Source: Ferruginibacter sp. (lineage in GTDB: Bacteria; Bacteroidota; Bacteroidia; Chitinophagales; Chitinophagaceae). From it: a stretch of 23,209 nucleotides of DNA. Each line of letters opens with the position of its first letter. The stretch's first letter is position 1. The notes below the pieces were generated by a model. It had not been told where the DNA came from, did no database searches, and saw only the letters and a program-made list of their open reading frames with translations. Positions 1 to 8,316 of the stretch are shown in pieces. A program made the position numbers and the translations under genes. The stretch covers positions 1 through 23,209 of the forward strand of contig JANXOQ010000512.1 in assembly GCA_025357775.1 (NCBI GenBank). The letters are read 5' to 3'.

Positions 1-22
1 CATTTATTGTAATATTAGGAAA

Positions 23-340
23 ATGAACAGAGAATCTATTTCAAATACTGACAATGCATTGCTTACGCAAATAGGTAACTTTATAAAAGAAATGCGTATA
101 AGTGAAAACAAAACACAGCAACAAATAGCTAATGAAGCTGGCATTAATAGATCTACCTACACACATATAGAAAATGGAAAGGGCTCAAGCATGCTGCATT
201 TTATAAAAGTATTAAGAGTATTGAATGCATTGCATCTCTTAAAAAACTTTGAATGGCAAACAACCATAAGCCCAATAGCACTTGCCAAAGCGCAGCAAAC
301 TAAAAGGCAAAGGGCAAGTAAAAGCACCACTAACATTTAA
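23..340 (+). CDS. hipB: HipB-like XRE-family antitoxin / repressor
   Basis: This 105-residue protein has a Cro/C1-type helix-turn-helix at about residues 14-70. The helix region reads QQQIANEAGINRSTYTHIENG, with the usual T-x-x-x-I-E-x-G ending. The C-terminal tail (about 85-105) is basic and probably disordered. The stop codon lies 5 bp before the hipA start, so the two genes are almost certainly co-transcribed. HipB-type proteins bind operators upstream of their own operon and hold the HipA kinase inactive. That role is inferred from the family and the neighbour. The ATG at 23 is the first in frame in the window and precedes a plausible full N-terminus. The promoter and operators would lie mostly before base 1, so they cannot be examined here. 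Confidence 0.9.
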   Translation: MNRESISNTDNALLTQIGNFIKEMRISENKTQQQIANEAGINRSTYTHIENGKGSSMLHFIKVLRVLNALHLLKNFEWQTTISPIALAKAQQTKRQRASKSTTNI

Positions 341-345
341 GTGAA

Positions 346-1638
346 ATGAACAGCGTATCACAAATAAAAATATTTAACAAAAAGGTAGGTGCAGTAGCTT
401 ATGATAATGAAAAAGGTACAGCCTTATTTGAATTTGAAGATTCATTTTTAAAATCTGGTTTAGATTTATCTCCCATAAAAATGCCTATTAAAAATGCAAA
501 AGGAAAAATATTTTCTTTTGTAGAACTAAGCAGGAGTAATACTTTTAAAGGTATGCCAGGATTATTGGCAGATGTGTTACCCGATAAATATGGCAATGCA
601 TTAATAAATAATTGGTTGGCAAAAAATGGTAGACCAACAGGAAGTTTAGACCCTGTAGAAACACTTTGCTTTATTGGAAAGCGAGGAATGGGTGCATTAG
701 AATTTAATCCAGTAAACCCACCAACTGCCAACAACAGTACCAAAGTAGAAATTGGTAGCATGGTACAAATAGCCCAAGATATTTTAAGTGAAAGGAAAAC
801 TTTTACAACAAATTTATCTGTAGATGAAGAAAAAGCAATGGCAGATATTTTAAAGATAGGTACGAGTGCAGGTGGCGCAAGAGCAAAAGCTATTATTGCG
901 TATAACCCACTTACCAAAGAAGTAAAAAGCGGGCAAACCGATGCCCCTGCTGGGTTTAATCATTGGCTTATAAAATTTGACGGTGTAGATGATGCACAAT
1001 TTGGCGCAAGTAGTGGATACGGACGAGTAGAAATGGCATACTACAAAATGGCCTTAGATTGTGGCATAGAAATGATGGAATGTAAACTGTTTGAAGAAAA
1101 TGGCAGAGCGCATTTTATGACCCGTCGCTTTGATAGACCAACTGAAAATACCAAGCTACATGTACAAACATTTTGTGCCATGCAGTATTACGATTTTAAT
1201 GATGTGGGTTTTTATAGCTACGAACAATTGTTTGAAACAATGCGCATTTTAAATTTGCCATACCCACAGCATGAGCAACTTTACCGCCAAATGTTGCTAA
1301 ATGTAATGGGGCGCAACTGCGATGACCATACTAAAAACTTTTCTTTTGTAATGGACGAAAATGGCACATGGAAACTATCCCCTGCGTATGATGTGTGTCA
1401 CGCATACAGGCCTGCGAGCCCATGGGTGAGCAAACAATCGCTCAGCGTAAATGGCAAAAGAGAAAACATTAACAAAGATGATTTGTTGGCTGTAGCAAAA
1501 TTAATTGGCATAAAAAAAGCCGCAAAAATACTTACACAGGTAAGTGATGTTGTAAACCGCTGGAAAGATTATGCAGTGGAGCAAAAAGTACTAGCAAAAT
1601 TAAGAGAAGCTATTAATAAATCTCTTTTACCGATGTGA
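346..1638 (+). CDS. hipA: HipA-family serine/threonine protein kinase toxin
   Basis: At 430 residues this is a full-length HipA containing both the N-terminal subdomain and the kinase domain. Visible motifs are the glycine-rich ATP loop GTSAGGARAK (residues 172-181), the catalytic loop N-x-DDH-x-KN (N324, D326, D327, H328, K330, N331) and the metal-binding AYD (347-349) in LSPAYDV. In E. coli, HipA phosphorylates glutamyl-tRNA synthetase and halts translation, and it is silenced by autophosphorylation of a serine in the ATP loop. S174 aligns with that serine by its position before AGGARAK. The gene sits 5 bp after hipB. No frameshift or missing catalytic residue is visible, so the toxin looks intact. 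The target in this organism cannot be told from sequence. Confidence 0.94.
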   Translation: MNSVSQIKIFNKKVGAVAYDNEKGTALFEFEDSFLKSGLDLSPIKMPIKNAKGKIFSFVELSRSNTFKGMPGLLADVLPDKYGNALINNWLAKNGRPTGSLDPVETLCFIGKRGMGALEFNPVNPPTANNSTKVEIGSMVQIAQDILSERKTFTTNLSVDEEKAMADILKIGTSAGGARAKAIIAYNPLTKEVKSGQTDAPAGFNHWLIKFDGVDDAQFGASSGYGRVEMAYYKMALDCGIEMMECKLFEENGRAHFMTRRFDRPTENTKLHVQTFCAMQYYDFNDVGFYSYEQLFETMRILNLPYPQHEQLYRQMLLNVMGRNCDDHTKNFSFVMDENGTWKLSPAYDVCHAYRPASPWVSKQSLSVNGKRENINKDDLLAVAKLIGIKKAAKILTQVSDVVNRWKDYAVEQKVLAKLREAINKSLLPM

Positions 1639-1782
1639 GTATTACAATTCTTACATAATAAAAATATGCATTCGTAATCAAAAAAAGTCAATGGGCTATA
1701 CCGCTTAAACAGGTTATCACCAATTTTGAAGTTTCAACTATTTTAAATGCAAAGTTTAATGCAGAGCGAAGTAAAATAAATA

Positions 1783-2910
1783 TTAAAAATCTTTTACCCA
1801 CCACAAATAAAATGTAGCAAAATTTTTTCGCCATGCAACTTCATTGTGCTTTGCATTTTCATCTTTGGTTACACTTGTATTGTTAGTTTTTTTCGAAATA
1901 ATCTTTTGCATTCTTTCCATATCAGCCATCATTGTAAACCCTTCTTTACCGCCACAATAAAACCAAAAGCGATTGTTATTATTTTTCATCATTATTTTTT
2001 CTGCAAAGTTTTCTAAAGCAGGTGCTATCCAATATGCAGGAGAAAATATACCTGCACTGCCAAATATTGTTGGATATTTTAATATTGCATAAGTACTAAT
2101 AAGCCCACCCATACTACTTCCTGCAATAGCAGTGCTAGATGCTGCTGCTTTTGTTCTATAATTTTTATCAACAAAAGGTTTAAGCGTTTTTACTAAAAAA
2201 TTTGTGTAAGCTTCCCCCTCTCCTTTTCCAAATTCTTTTGTGTTGTATGGGTTATATTCTACCAACCTTTTTTCGCCACCATGGTCTATACCAACTACAA
2301 TACAGTATTTACCAGTTTGCTTTTGTAACGAATCTAGCGTTTCATCTACATTCCATTCGCCAAAAGGAGCAGAAAAGTCATCAAACAAATTTTGTGCATC
2401 ATGAATGTATAATACAGGATATTTTTTGTTTGTAGTTGTATAATTGGAAGGAAGATAAATCCATATTTTTCTTTTGCGATGTAGCTGCGGTATGTAAAAA
2501 GAATCAGAAACAATATGTACATTTTTTGATGCTGTATGATTGTGAGGTTTATCAATTACACGCCAGCCAAGGGTTGTAAAATAAAAGCTAGTGTCACTTT
2601 TAATGGTTATTAGCCTATTACTTCTTTCTGCACCATTTAGTGAATCCTCTACAGTTTGCCAACTACCTTGTGTAAACTTAAAACTATAATCTCCTTTTGC
2701 AATATTTGGCAAAATTATCTCCCAAGTATTATCCTTTGTTTTTACCAATTCAAAATTTTTATCAGAAGGGTTCCAACTATTAAAATTACCTACTGCAAAT
2801 ATTTGTGTAGCATTGTACATGGAATTATCTGTAACCACAAAACTTACTTTGAATTGACAAAAAGATTTTGTAGAAAAAAACAACAAACTGTAAACGCAAT
2901 ATTTTATCAT
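1783..2910 (-). CDS. Secreted alpha/beta-hydrolase esterase (esterase D family) with N-terminal glycan-binding-like domain
   Basis: This 375-residue protein begins with a short hydrophobic export signal (about residues 1-18). A beta-sandwich follows at about 20-105, containing VGNFNSWNP and YSFKFTQGSW, which resembles the CBM48/AMPK glycogen-binding family. The remainder (about 130-375) is a putative esterase domain. Its nucleophile elbow GSSMG places the serine at S266. H355 near the C-terminus is the likely catalytic histidine, and the acid is probably around E323-D330. Homologues include Fes-type enterobactin esterases and feruloyl or acetyl esterases, so the substrate cannot be fixed. The protein is probably periplasmic or surface-exposed. 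It is transcribed convergently with hipA and is not in an obvious operon. Confidence 0.86.
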   Translation of the reverse strand: MIKYCVYSLLFFSTKSFCQFKVSFVVTDNSMYNATQIFAVGNFNSWNPSDKNFELVKTKDNTWEIILPNIAKGDYSFKFTQGSWQTVEDSLNGAERSNRLITIKSDTSFYFTTLGWRVIDKPHNHTASKNVHIVSDSFYIPQLHRKRKIWIYLPSNYTTTNKKYPVLYIHDAQNLFDDFSAPFGEWNVDETLDSLQKQTGKYCIVVGIDHGGEKRLVEYNPYNTKEFGKGEGEAYTNFLVKTLKPFVDKNYRTKAAASSTAIAGSSMGGLISTYAILKYPTIFGSAGIFSPAYWIAPALENFAEKIMMKNNNNRFWFYCGGKEGFTMMADMERMQKIISKKTNNTSVTKDENAKHNEVAWRKNFATFYLWWVKDF

Positions 2911-3029
2911 ACCAAAAATATTTATTGTTAAAATTAATCTATAAAAAGTGGCAGGGCAGCCTGACGAAATAAAAAGAGCATGGATATTTACAGATTGGAG
3001 AGAGGTGGAATAAAAATAGTTTTACATAA

Positions 3030-3061
3030 AAAAAGGGCTATCATTTCTGACAGCCCTTTTT
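3030..3061 (-). terminator. Rho-independent terminator of the cold-shock gene
   Basis: Perfect inverted arms AAAAAGGGCT (3030-3039) and AGCCCTTTTT (3052-3061) are separated by 12 bases. Three further pairs (TCA/TGA) can form inside after one mismatch. Read on the minus strand the hairpin ends in a run of seven T. It starts 17 bp after the cold-shock stop codon, which fits an intrinsic terminator. The A/T flanks would also allow some function in the other direction. Confidence 0.88.
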
Positions 3062-3077
3062 GCAATAGAATGTTATA

Positions 3078-3278
3078 TTATCCAATAACAGTTACATTAA
3101 CTGCATTCATTCCTTTTTTACCATTCTGCAATTCAAATTCTACTTTATCACCTTCTTTAATCTCATTGATTAAACCACTTACATGTACGAAGGTTTCTTT
3201 GTCAGAATCATCATGCTTAATAAATCCGAATCCTTTTTCAGAATTGAAAAACTTTACGGTTCCTTGATTTTTGTCCAT
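3078..3278 (-). CDS. Cold-shock domain protein (CspA family)
   Basis: A 66-residue OB-fold RNA/ssDNA-binding protein beginning MDKNQGTVKFFN. RNP1 is KGFGFI (about residues 15-20) and RNP2 is FVHVS (about 30-34), with all the aromatic nucleic-acid-binding residues present. It acts as an RNA chaperone in the cytoplasm. An in-frame ATG lies 11 codons upstream at 3311, but family alignment favours 3278, because csp proteins begin just before the first beta strand. The extra codons also run into the predicted promoter element at 3309-3316. The gene is monocistronic, with its own promoter and terminator. Confidence 0.95.
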   Translation of the reverse strand: MDKNQGTVKFFNSEKGFGFIKHDDSDKETFVHVSGLINEIKEGDKVEFELQNGKKGMNAVNVTVIG

Positions 3279-3308
3279 TTTTTTTATTTGTATTGTATTA
3301 TTAAAAGG

Positions 3309-3316
3309 CAAATGTA
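3309..3316 (-). promoter_or_regulatory. Candidate Bacteroidetes -7 element for the cold-shock gene
   Basis: The minus strand reads TACATTTG, an exact match to the Bacteroidetes -7 consensus TAnnTTTG. It lies 30 bp before the chosen ATG, leaving a leader of roughly 20-25 nt. No clear TTTG -33 box is seen upstream, so this is a pattern match only. Confidence 0.5.
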
Positions 3317-3400
3317 AGGGTTTTATGTTAATTAAAATATTTACTTTAAAATACTTTACTGTTTTGCATTAAAATTCTCCAAATTTCCTTGCACATAATA

Positions 3401-3431
3401 TTGTCTGACTTACTATAAAAACATAATTTTG
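3401..3431 (+). promoter_or_regulatory. Candidate Bacteroidetes promoter for ndk
   Basis: TTG at 3401-3403 and TAATTTTG at 3424-3431 are separated by 20 bp. This fits the -33 TTTG / -7 TAnnTTTG architecture of Bacteroidetes housekeeping promoters. The predicted start of transcription is only about 10 nt before the ndk ATG at 3449, so the leader would be very short. Confidence 0.55.
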
Positions 3432-3448
3432 CAAAAAATTTTATAAAT

Positions 3449-3865
3449 ATGACAAATAGAACTTTTACCATGATAAAACCAGATGCTACCTTAAATGGAA
3501 GTACTGGTGGTATATTAGAAATGATAAACACAGCAGGCTACCGCATTGTAGCTATGAAAATGGTACATTTAAGTGCTGCAAAAGCAGGTGAATTTTATGC
3601 AGTGCATAGCGAAAGGCCGTTTTATGGTGAATTAGTAGAATTTATGAGCCGTGGACCAATAACAGCCGCTATTTTAGAAAAAGAAAATGCTGTGGAAGAT
3701 TTTAGAACTTTGATAGGTGCTACTAACCCTGCGCAAGCTACAGAAGGCACTATTCGTAAAAAATATGCTACATCAATTGGTGAAAACGCTGTACACGGTA
3801 GCGATAGTGATGAAAATGCCTCAATAGAGGGCAATTTCTTTTTTAGTAAACTAGAGCAATTCTAA
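3449..3865 (+). CDS. ndk: Nucleoside-diphosphate kinase
   Basis: At 138 residues this is the usual length for bacterial NDK. It transfers the gamma phosphate from ATP to nucleoside diphosphates through a phospho-histidine. The active-site motif NAVHGSDS (residues 113-120) gives H116 as the phosphorylated residue. The N-terminal TMIKPDA supplies the conserved lysine K10. The C-terminal FFFSKLEQF resembles that of other Bacteroidetes NDKs. It is a cytoplasmic housekeeping enzyme, monocistronic and convergent with serA. Confidence 0.97.
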   Translation: MTNRTFTMIKPDATLNGSTGGILEMINTAGYRIVAMKMVHLSAAKAGEFYAVHSERPFYGELVEFMSRGPITAAILEKENAVEDFRTLIGATNPAQATEGTIRKKYATSIGENAVHGSDSDENASIEGNFFFSKLEQF

Positions 3866-3918
3866 GCATATATTATTGAAGAAACTAATACAGAAAAATA
3901 AAAATTAATAAAAATTTG

Positions 3919-3957
3919 TAAGCAAGTGCAAGGCTGAGTAAGTCTTGCATTTACTTA
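3919..3957 (-). terminator. Terminator hairpin after serA, between convergent ndk and serA
   Basis: AAGTGCAAG (3924-3932) pairs with CTTGCATTT (3944-3952), with one G-T pair. After a single C/A mismatch, TAAG (3919-3922) pairs with CTTA (3954-3957). The stem totals 13 pairs with an 11-nt loop. On the minus strand it is followed by ACAAATTTTTATT, so it best serves serA. On the plus strand there is no clear T run, although it may still limit read-through from ndk. Confidence 0.65.
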
Positions 3958-3961
3958 TAAA

Positions 3962-5200
3962 TCAATATAATACCCTCACTTTCCTTGTCCCTTTTACACC
4001 TTTCAATAAATCCATTGCGCTTTTACTTAAGCTTTTGTCTAAGTCTAAAACTACATAGCCAATAGTATCAGTAGTTTTGAGATATTGCCCCAGTATATTT
4101 ATTTTATTTTTGCTAAGCAAAGTATTTATATCGCTCAGCACACCTGGCACATTATTATGTATATGTAGTATTCGGTGTGCGCCTTCTTGTGGGGGTAGTG
4201 CAAGTGCCGGTATGCTGTGAGAACCAGTGCTGATGCCCTTTTCTAGATAGTTGAATAATTTTGTGCTCACGTCTACACCAATATTACTTTGTGCTTCTTG
4301 CGTACTACCGCCTATATGTGGTGTAAGAAGAACATTTGGTAAATCTTTCATTGGGCTATCAAATATATCCCCATTTTTTTCGGGCTCTACAGGAAAAACA
4401 TCTATAGCAGCACCACCAATTTGCCCTGCAATAATTGCTTTGCGAAGTGCTTCTAATTCTACCACTGTGCCTCTTGCGTAATTAATAATAATTGCCCCTT
4501 TTTTACAATATGCAATGGTAGTTTTATTTATTAAATTATAGGTAGAGTCAAGCTCTGGAACATGCAGTGTTACGATATCTGATTTTTGTAAAAGTTCTTT
4601 TAAAGTTTTACAATCATTGGCATTGCCTAAAGGCAATTTTGTTTCTGAATCATAAAAAATAACTTTCATACCCAGTCCTTCTGCTAATACACTTACTTGG
4701 CTACCTATATTACCATAGCCAATAATACCGAGGGTTTTGCCCCTCAGCTCGTGGCTGCCTGTAGCATCTTTCATCCACTTGCCTTCGTGTGCAGCTTTGT
4801 TTTTATCTACAATTTTTCTTATAAGCATAATAGATGCACCTATTACCAACTCAGCCACACTTCTTGTATTGCTGTAAGGTGCATTAAATACCGCTACACC
4901 ATTTGCAGATGCTGCATTTAAATCTACTTGGTTTACACCAATACAAAAACAGCCAATTGCCTGCAACTTTGTAGCAGACTCTATTACACCAGCGGTTATT
5001 TGTGTTTTACTACGAATGCCTAATATGTGTACATTTTTAATTTCTTTTATTAATTCGGCTTCTGTAATAGCACCACTAATTTTTTTTACAGATGTATAAC
5101 CATTATTTATAAATTGCGCAACTGCTGCTTCACTTATATTTTCTAAAAAAAGAATATTGATTTTTTCTTTAGGATAACTCGTAATTTTTTTATCTGCCAT
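3962..5200 (-). CDS. serA: D-3-phosphoglycerate dehydrogenase with C-terminal ACT domain
   Basis: This 412-residue enzyme (E. coli SerA is 410) oxidises 3-phosphoglycerate to 3-phosphohydroxypyruvate with NAD, the first step of serine synthesis. The Rossmann motif GYGNIG is at 161-166. The catalytic set is R243 (YARG), E272 (VEPE) and H295 (TPHIGG), each three positions later than R240, E269 and H292 of E. coli. The C-terminal ACT domain (about 343-412, HIHNNVPGVLSDIN) is the serine-binding allosteric module, so feedback inhibition by L-serine is expected. It is not next to serC or serB here. The hairpin at 3919-3957 follows the stop codon. Confidence 0.96.
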   Translation of the reverse strand: MADKKITSYPKEKINILFLENISEAAVAQFINNGYTSVKKISGAITEAELIKEIKNVHILGIRSKTQITAGVIESATKLQAIGCFCIGVNQVDLNAASANGVAVFNAPYSNTRSVAELVIGASIMLIRKIVDKNKAAHEGKWMKDATGSHELRGKTLGIIGYGNIGSQVSVLAEGLGMKVIFYDSETKLPLGNANDCKTLKELLQKSDIVTLHVPELDSTYNLINKTTIAYCKKGAIIINYARGTVVELEALRKAIIAGQIGGAAIDVFPVEPEKNGDIFDSPMKDLPNVLLTPHIGGSTQEAQSNIGVDVSTKLFNYLEKGISTGSHSIPALALPPQEGAHRILHIHNNVPGVLSDINTLLSKNKINILGQYLKTTDTIGYVVLDLDKSLSKSAMDLLKGVKGTRKVRVLY

Positions 5201-5222
5201 TGTATAATGTCCTTATTTTGCA

Positions 5223-5230
5223 CAAATATA
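5223..5230 (-). promoter_or_regulatory. Candidate -7 element for serA
   Basis: The minus strand reads TATATTTG, matching TAnnTTTG, 22 bp before the serA start codon. No convincing -33 box is visible. The 89-bp divergent interval (5201-5289) must also hold the promoter of the serine hydrolase gene, for which no good match is seen. Confidence 0.45.
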
Positions 5231-5289
5231 TCTTTAAGAAGTGTTTTTATTAAAGATGAACTATTTTTATTTTTAAAGATTATTTAATA

Positions 5290-6636
5290 ATGTATACATC
5301 TTCTTATAAATTTTTTCTTTGTTACATATTCATATTATGTAGTTTATTTTCATGTTTAGAAAATAATAATGCTGAAAAAAAAATTTCTATAAATAATGAA
5401 AAAAAAATTACCTACAATATTCCAGCACCTACTGCATTAAACCAAATAGAACAAAAGCGTATTTTTGATGCAGTAAAGTTATTTTATGATACTACCCTTG
5501 CAACATCAAGTTTTAATGGTGGTTTTTTAGTAGCTAAAGCTGGTAATATTATTTTTGAACAATACCGTGGTTCAGTTAATTTAGATAACCAACAAATAAT
5601 TACTGCCAATACTCCATTGCACATTGCCTCTGTTTCTAAAACATTTACTGCAATGGCTATTTTAAAACTGCAAGAGCTGGGAAAACTAAGCGTTGATGAT
5701 AGTTTAACAAAATTTTTTCCACAATTTAATTACCCAGGTGTAACAGTAAAAACATTGCTAAACCATAGAGCTGGTTTGCCAAATTATTTGCATTTTTTAA
5801 AAGAAGTAGCATGGCCAGATAGTGTGCTTCTGCGAAATGAGGATGTTTTAAATTTAATAATTAACAAAAAAAATATTTTACAAAAAAATATATCTGCACC
5901 AGATAAACGATTTTCATATAACAATACCAATTATGCATTGCTAGCGTTAATTATTGAAAAAGTATCGGGGAAATCATACCCTCAATTTATGCAACAAAAT
6001 ATTTTTGACCCAATAGGTATGAAAAATACATTTGTACATTTTGCAGGAGATAATAAAGTTGTATCAAAAAGTTTTGATTGGAAAGGAAGATTGATGCTTA
6101 ATACAAATCTTGATGGTATTTATGGAGATAAAAATATCTACAGTACAGTACAAGATTTGTTAAAATGGGATAGGGTATTGAATGATACCGTATTTCTTTC
6201 AAAAAAATCGTTGAATATGGCTTATACGCCTTACAGTAATGAAAAGCCAGGCATAAAAAATTATGGCTTTGGATGGCGAATGAATATATATGAAGATGGT
6301 AAAAAAATTATTTTTCACAATGGTTGGTGGCATGGTAATAATGCAGCACTTATAAGGCTTTTAAAAGATGATGTAACCATTATTGCTATGAGTAATAAAT
6401 TTGCAAGAGCGGTATACGGTACAAAAATTTTAGTAAATATTTTTGGGAATTATTTTGATGAAAAATCTGCTGAAGAAGATGATAATGTGATGCCAAACAA
6501 TATCCCAACCGTTTTTCCTGCGGTTACTAATAAAAAGAGCAAAAAATTAGACGAACAACTAGAGCGACAACAAAATTATAATTTTGAAGATATGAATAAA
6601 CATATTACACCAACGGAAAATAAACCTGCTAAATAA
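5290..6636 (+). CDS. Lipoprotein serine hydrolase (class C beta-lactamase / penicillin-binding-like family)
   Basis: A 448-residue protein with a type II signal peptide. The lipobox LFSC gives C22 as the lipidated cysteine, so it is probably anchored in the outer membrane or facing the periplasm. The active-site triad of the beta-lactamase class C/AmpH-like family is complete. SVSK supplies S114 and K117, YNN supplies Y210 and N212, and HNG (343-345) takes the place of KTG. Family members include D,D-peptidases, D-aminopeptidases and esterases, and few are true beta-lactamases, so resistance should not be assumed. The last ~55 residues (after about 393) are charged, Asn/Pro-rich and probably disordered. 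The gene is divergent from serA. Confidence 0.9.
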   Translation: MYTSSYKFFLCYIFILCSLFSCLENNNAEKKISINNEKKITYNIPAPTALNQIEQKRIFDAVKLFYDTTLATSSFNGGFLVAKAGNIIFEQYRGSVNLDNQQIITANTPLHIASVSKTFTAMAILKLQELGKLSVDDSLTKFFPQFNYPGVTVKTLLNHRAGLPNYLHFLKEVAWPDSVLLRNEDVLNLIINKKNILQKNISAPDKRFSYNNTNYALLALIIEKVSGKSYPQFMQQNIFDPIGMKNTFVHFAGDNKVVSKSFDWKGRLMLNTNLDGIYGDKNIYSTVQDLLKWDRVLNDTVFLSKKSLNMAYTPYSNEKPGIKNYGFGWRMNIYEDGKKIIFHNGWWHGNNAALIRLLKDDVTIIAMSNKFARAVYGTKILVNIFGNYFDEKSAEEDDNVMPNNIPTVFPAVTNKKSKKLDEQLERQQNYNFEDMNKHITPTENKPAK

Positions 6637-6855
6637 GTTTGTAAATATTAATCTTTTAAAGCTACAAGCGCAAGTAATGCAATATTGTTAAAATACCAAA
6701 GGGCTTGATTTTCACAACTACTGCCCATGACTTTATATCATGGAATGAAAATATAAAGGATAAACTATGCCAACCTGCGCATATTTTTTTGTTGTAAATT
6801 TAAAAAATCGTATAGAAATTAAAAAGGTAACGTTGCTACTTTCTAGATAAAAAAA

Positions 6856-8316
6856 TTAAGGCATTTCTTTTAAAAATATTATAGAATCTTTACAATATTT
6901 TATTTGCTGATTAAAATTTTGGTTAAACAAAAAGCGAAAGAAATTTACATTACTTATATGTATATCTAAGCTAGGTTTACTTTGATTTGTTTTTATAGCA
7001 CAAAAATTGTTAAAGGCAGACTCCGTGGTACTTATTCGTAAATCTCTAAAACCATGATCGCTCATTAATAATACAATTGCTGAGGGGTCTTTTTTTATTA
7101 TTGCTTTCTCGTATTCTATTATTTTTTTATTGCAATATTTTAAATAAGAAATATATTCAGCTTTATTAAACCAAGCTTCGTCTTTAAAGTGCGCTGCTAT
7201 TGTTTTTTTTACTCCATTGCTATCATATAAGAATGGAAAATGTGGCATTAAAAAATGAGCATATACAAATTGAGATTTAGTACTTTCAATGCTTGTCTCC
7301 AACAATGCTGTTTCAATTTTATTATTATAAACGGGCATATCGTCTAAAAATATTTTTTGCATCCAAGTTTTTGCATTTTTGCCTACCGCCAGTTTCCAAC
7401 CAATATCTTTAAGCAAAACGTTGTGCATAATTTTATTGGTAAGTACTCTTTTATGCCCCAATAAATATTGATTTGCACCCATGCTTTTACTTTCTCCTAC
7501 CTCAAATAAAGAAAAACTTTTTATTTCGTAGTTCATACTTTTGAACACATCAAATACTTCAGCGTTTTTTATTTCTGCCATTCGCTGTTGTGTTTGCTGC
7601 CAGCCAACTGTAGCGGAGTCTTTTATATTTTTTACATAGTTCATGCAAAAAAGTGAAGCCATGCTAAACTGTGTAATACTATAATTTGAATTTATTGGCA
7701 TTATTTGAAAACTATCTTTTTTCAATTGTTCATAAAACAAATCATTTTTAAAATTAAAACTATCTGCAAGCGAAGTGTACCCAGCATATTCATCAAATAA
7801 TAACAAATATACATTTGGTTTATACAAAACTTTTTGGGTATCAAAGCCTACAGAATTTAAATAACTATGAGCTGGAAGTAAAAATTGTTTCTTTGCAATC
7901 GTAAACATATCATACAAGCAATATGTAATAAATAATAAATTAAAAAACAAGGTTAATTTGGAAAGAAACATTTTGTTTTTACGAACTAATAAAATCAATA
8001 ACAAAATAAAAACAAAAAGAAAAGGTATTAAAAAAGTATAACTTTTAAAATAAGGTATCTGGCTAAGTGAGGATTTTATAGCTCCAAAAAAAAGATAAAC
8101 AGATGCGATAATAAAAACAATAAAGCCTGCATACAAAGCAGATTTAATTACAAAATTAATTATTGCAAACGCTACAGAAATAACAATTAATATAGCAATA
8201 AATACTTCTACTACTTCATTTACAGATATAAAACCAAAATTTTCGGCACTGCCATGCAAGCAAAAAAACAATGCTAATAAAAAAACATAAATGGGTTTAG
8301 TTTGTAACAGTTTCAT
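6856..8316 (-). CDS. Membrane-anchored sulfatase-like (alkaline phosphatase superfamily) enzyme
   Basis: This 486-residue protein has about five hydrophobic segments before residue 142, then a periplasmic catalytic domain. Metal and catalytic motifs of the superfamily are visible: D175-E176 in LLLFDEY, the nucleophile region YSITQFSMAS (212-221) with T215 or S218 as candidates, H354 and H359 in AHFLMPHFPF, and D420-H421-G422. The architecture matches phosphoethanolamine or phosphoglycerol transferases and related membrane sulfatases. Transfer of a phospho-group to an envelope glycan or lipid is therefore a reasonable inference. No C-x-P-x-R formylglycine sulfatase signature is present, so true sulfatase activity is unlikely. 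It is the last gene of the operon and its start overlaps the methyltransferase end by 20 bp. Confidence 0.8.
   Translation of the reverse strand: MKLLQTKPIYVFLLALFFCLHGSAENFGFISVNEVVEVFIAILIVISVAFAIINFVIKSALYAGFIVFIIASVYLFFGAIKSSLSQIPYFKSYTFLIPFLFVFILLLILLVRKNKMFLSKLTLFFNLLFITYCLYDMFTIAKKQFLLPAHSYLNSVGFDTQKVLYKPNVYLLLFDEYAGYTSLADSFNFKNDLFYEQLKKDSFQIMPINSNYSITQFSMASLFCMNYVKNIKDSATVGWQQTQQRMAEIKNAEVFDVFKSMNYEIKSFSLFEVGESKSMGANQYLLGHKRVLTNKIMHNVLLKDIGWKLAVGKNAKTWMQKIFLDDMPVYNNKIETALLETSIESTKSQFVYAHFLMPHFPFLYDSNGVKKTIAAHFKDEAWFNKAEYISYLKYCNKKIIEYEKAIIKKDPSAIVLLMSDHGFRDLRISTTESAFNNFCAIKTNQSKPSLDIHISNVNFFRFLFNQNFNQQIKYCKDSIIFLKEMP

Noticed and set aside
399-917. 172-codon minus-strand ORF inside hipA
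   Set aside because: It is antisense to a gene with intact kinase motifs, and its sequence is the low-complexity Leu/Ser/Pro pattern expected of a shadow frame.
1662-1817. Open plus-strand frame of 51 codons after hipA, reading AIPLKQVITNFEVSTILN in its middle, a possible gene remnant
   Set aside because: It has no ATG near its start, its end overlaps the esterase gene, and no family was recognised. A decayed fragment is possible but unsupported without a search.
5290-6636. Calling the serine hydrolase a beta-lactamase resistance gene
   Set aside because: SxxK, YxN and HxG motifs are shared by many peptidases and esterases, and nothing here indicates beta-lactam hydrolysis.
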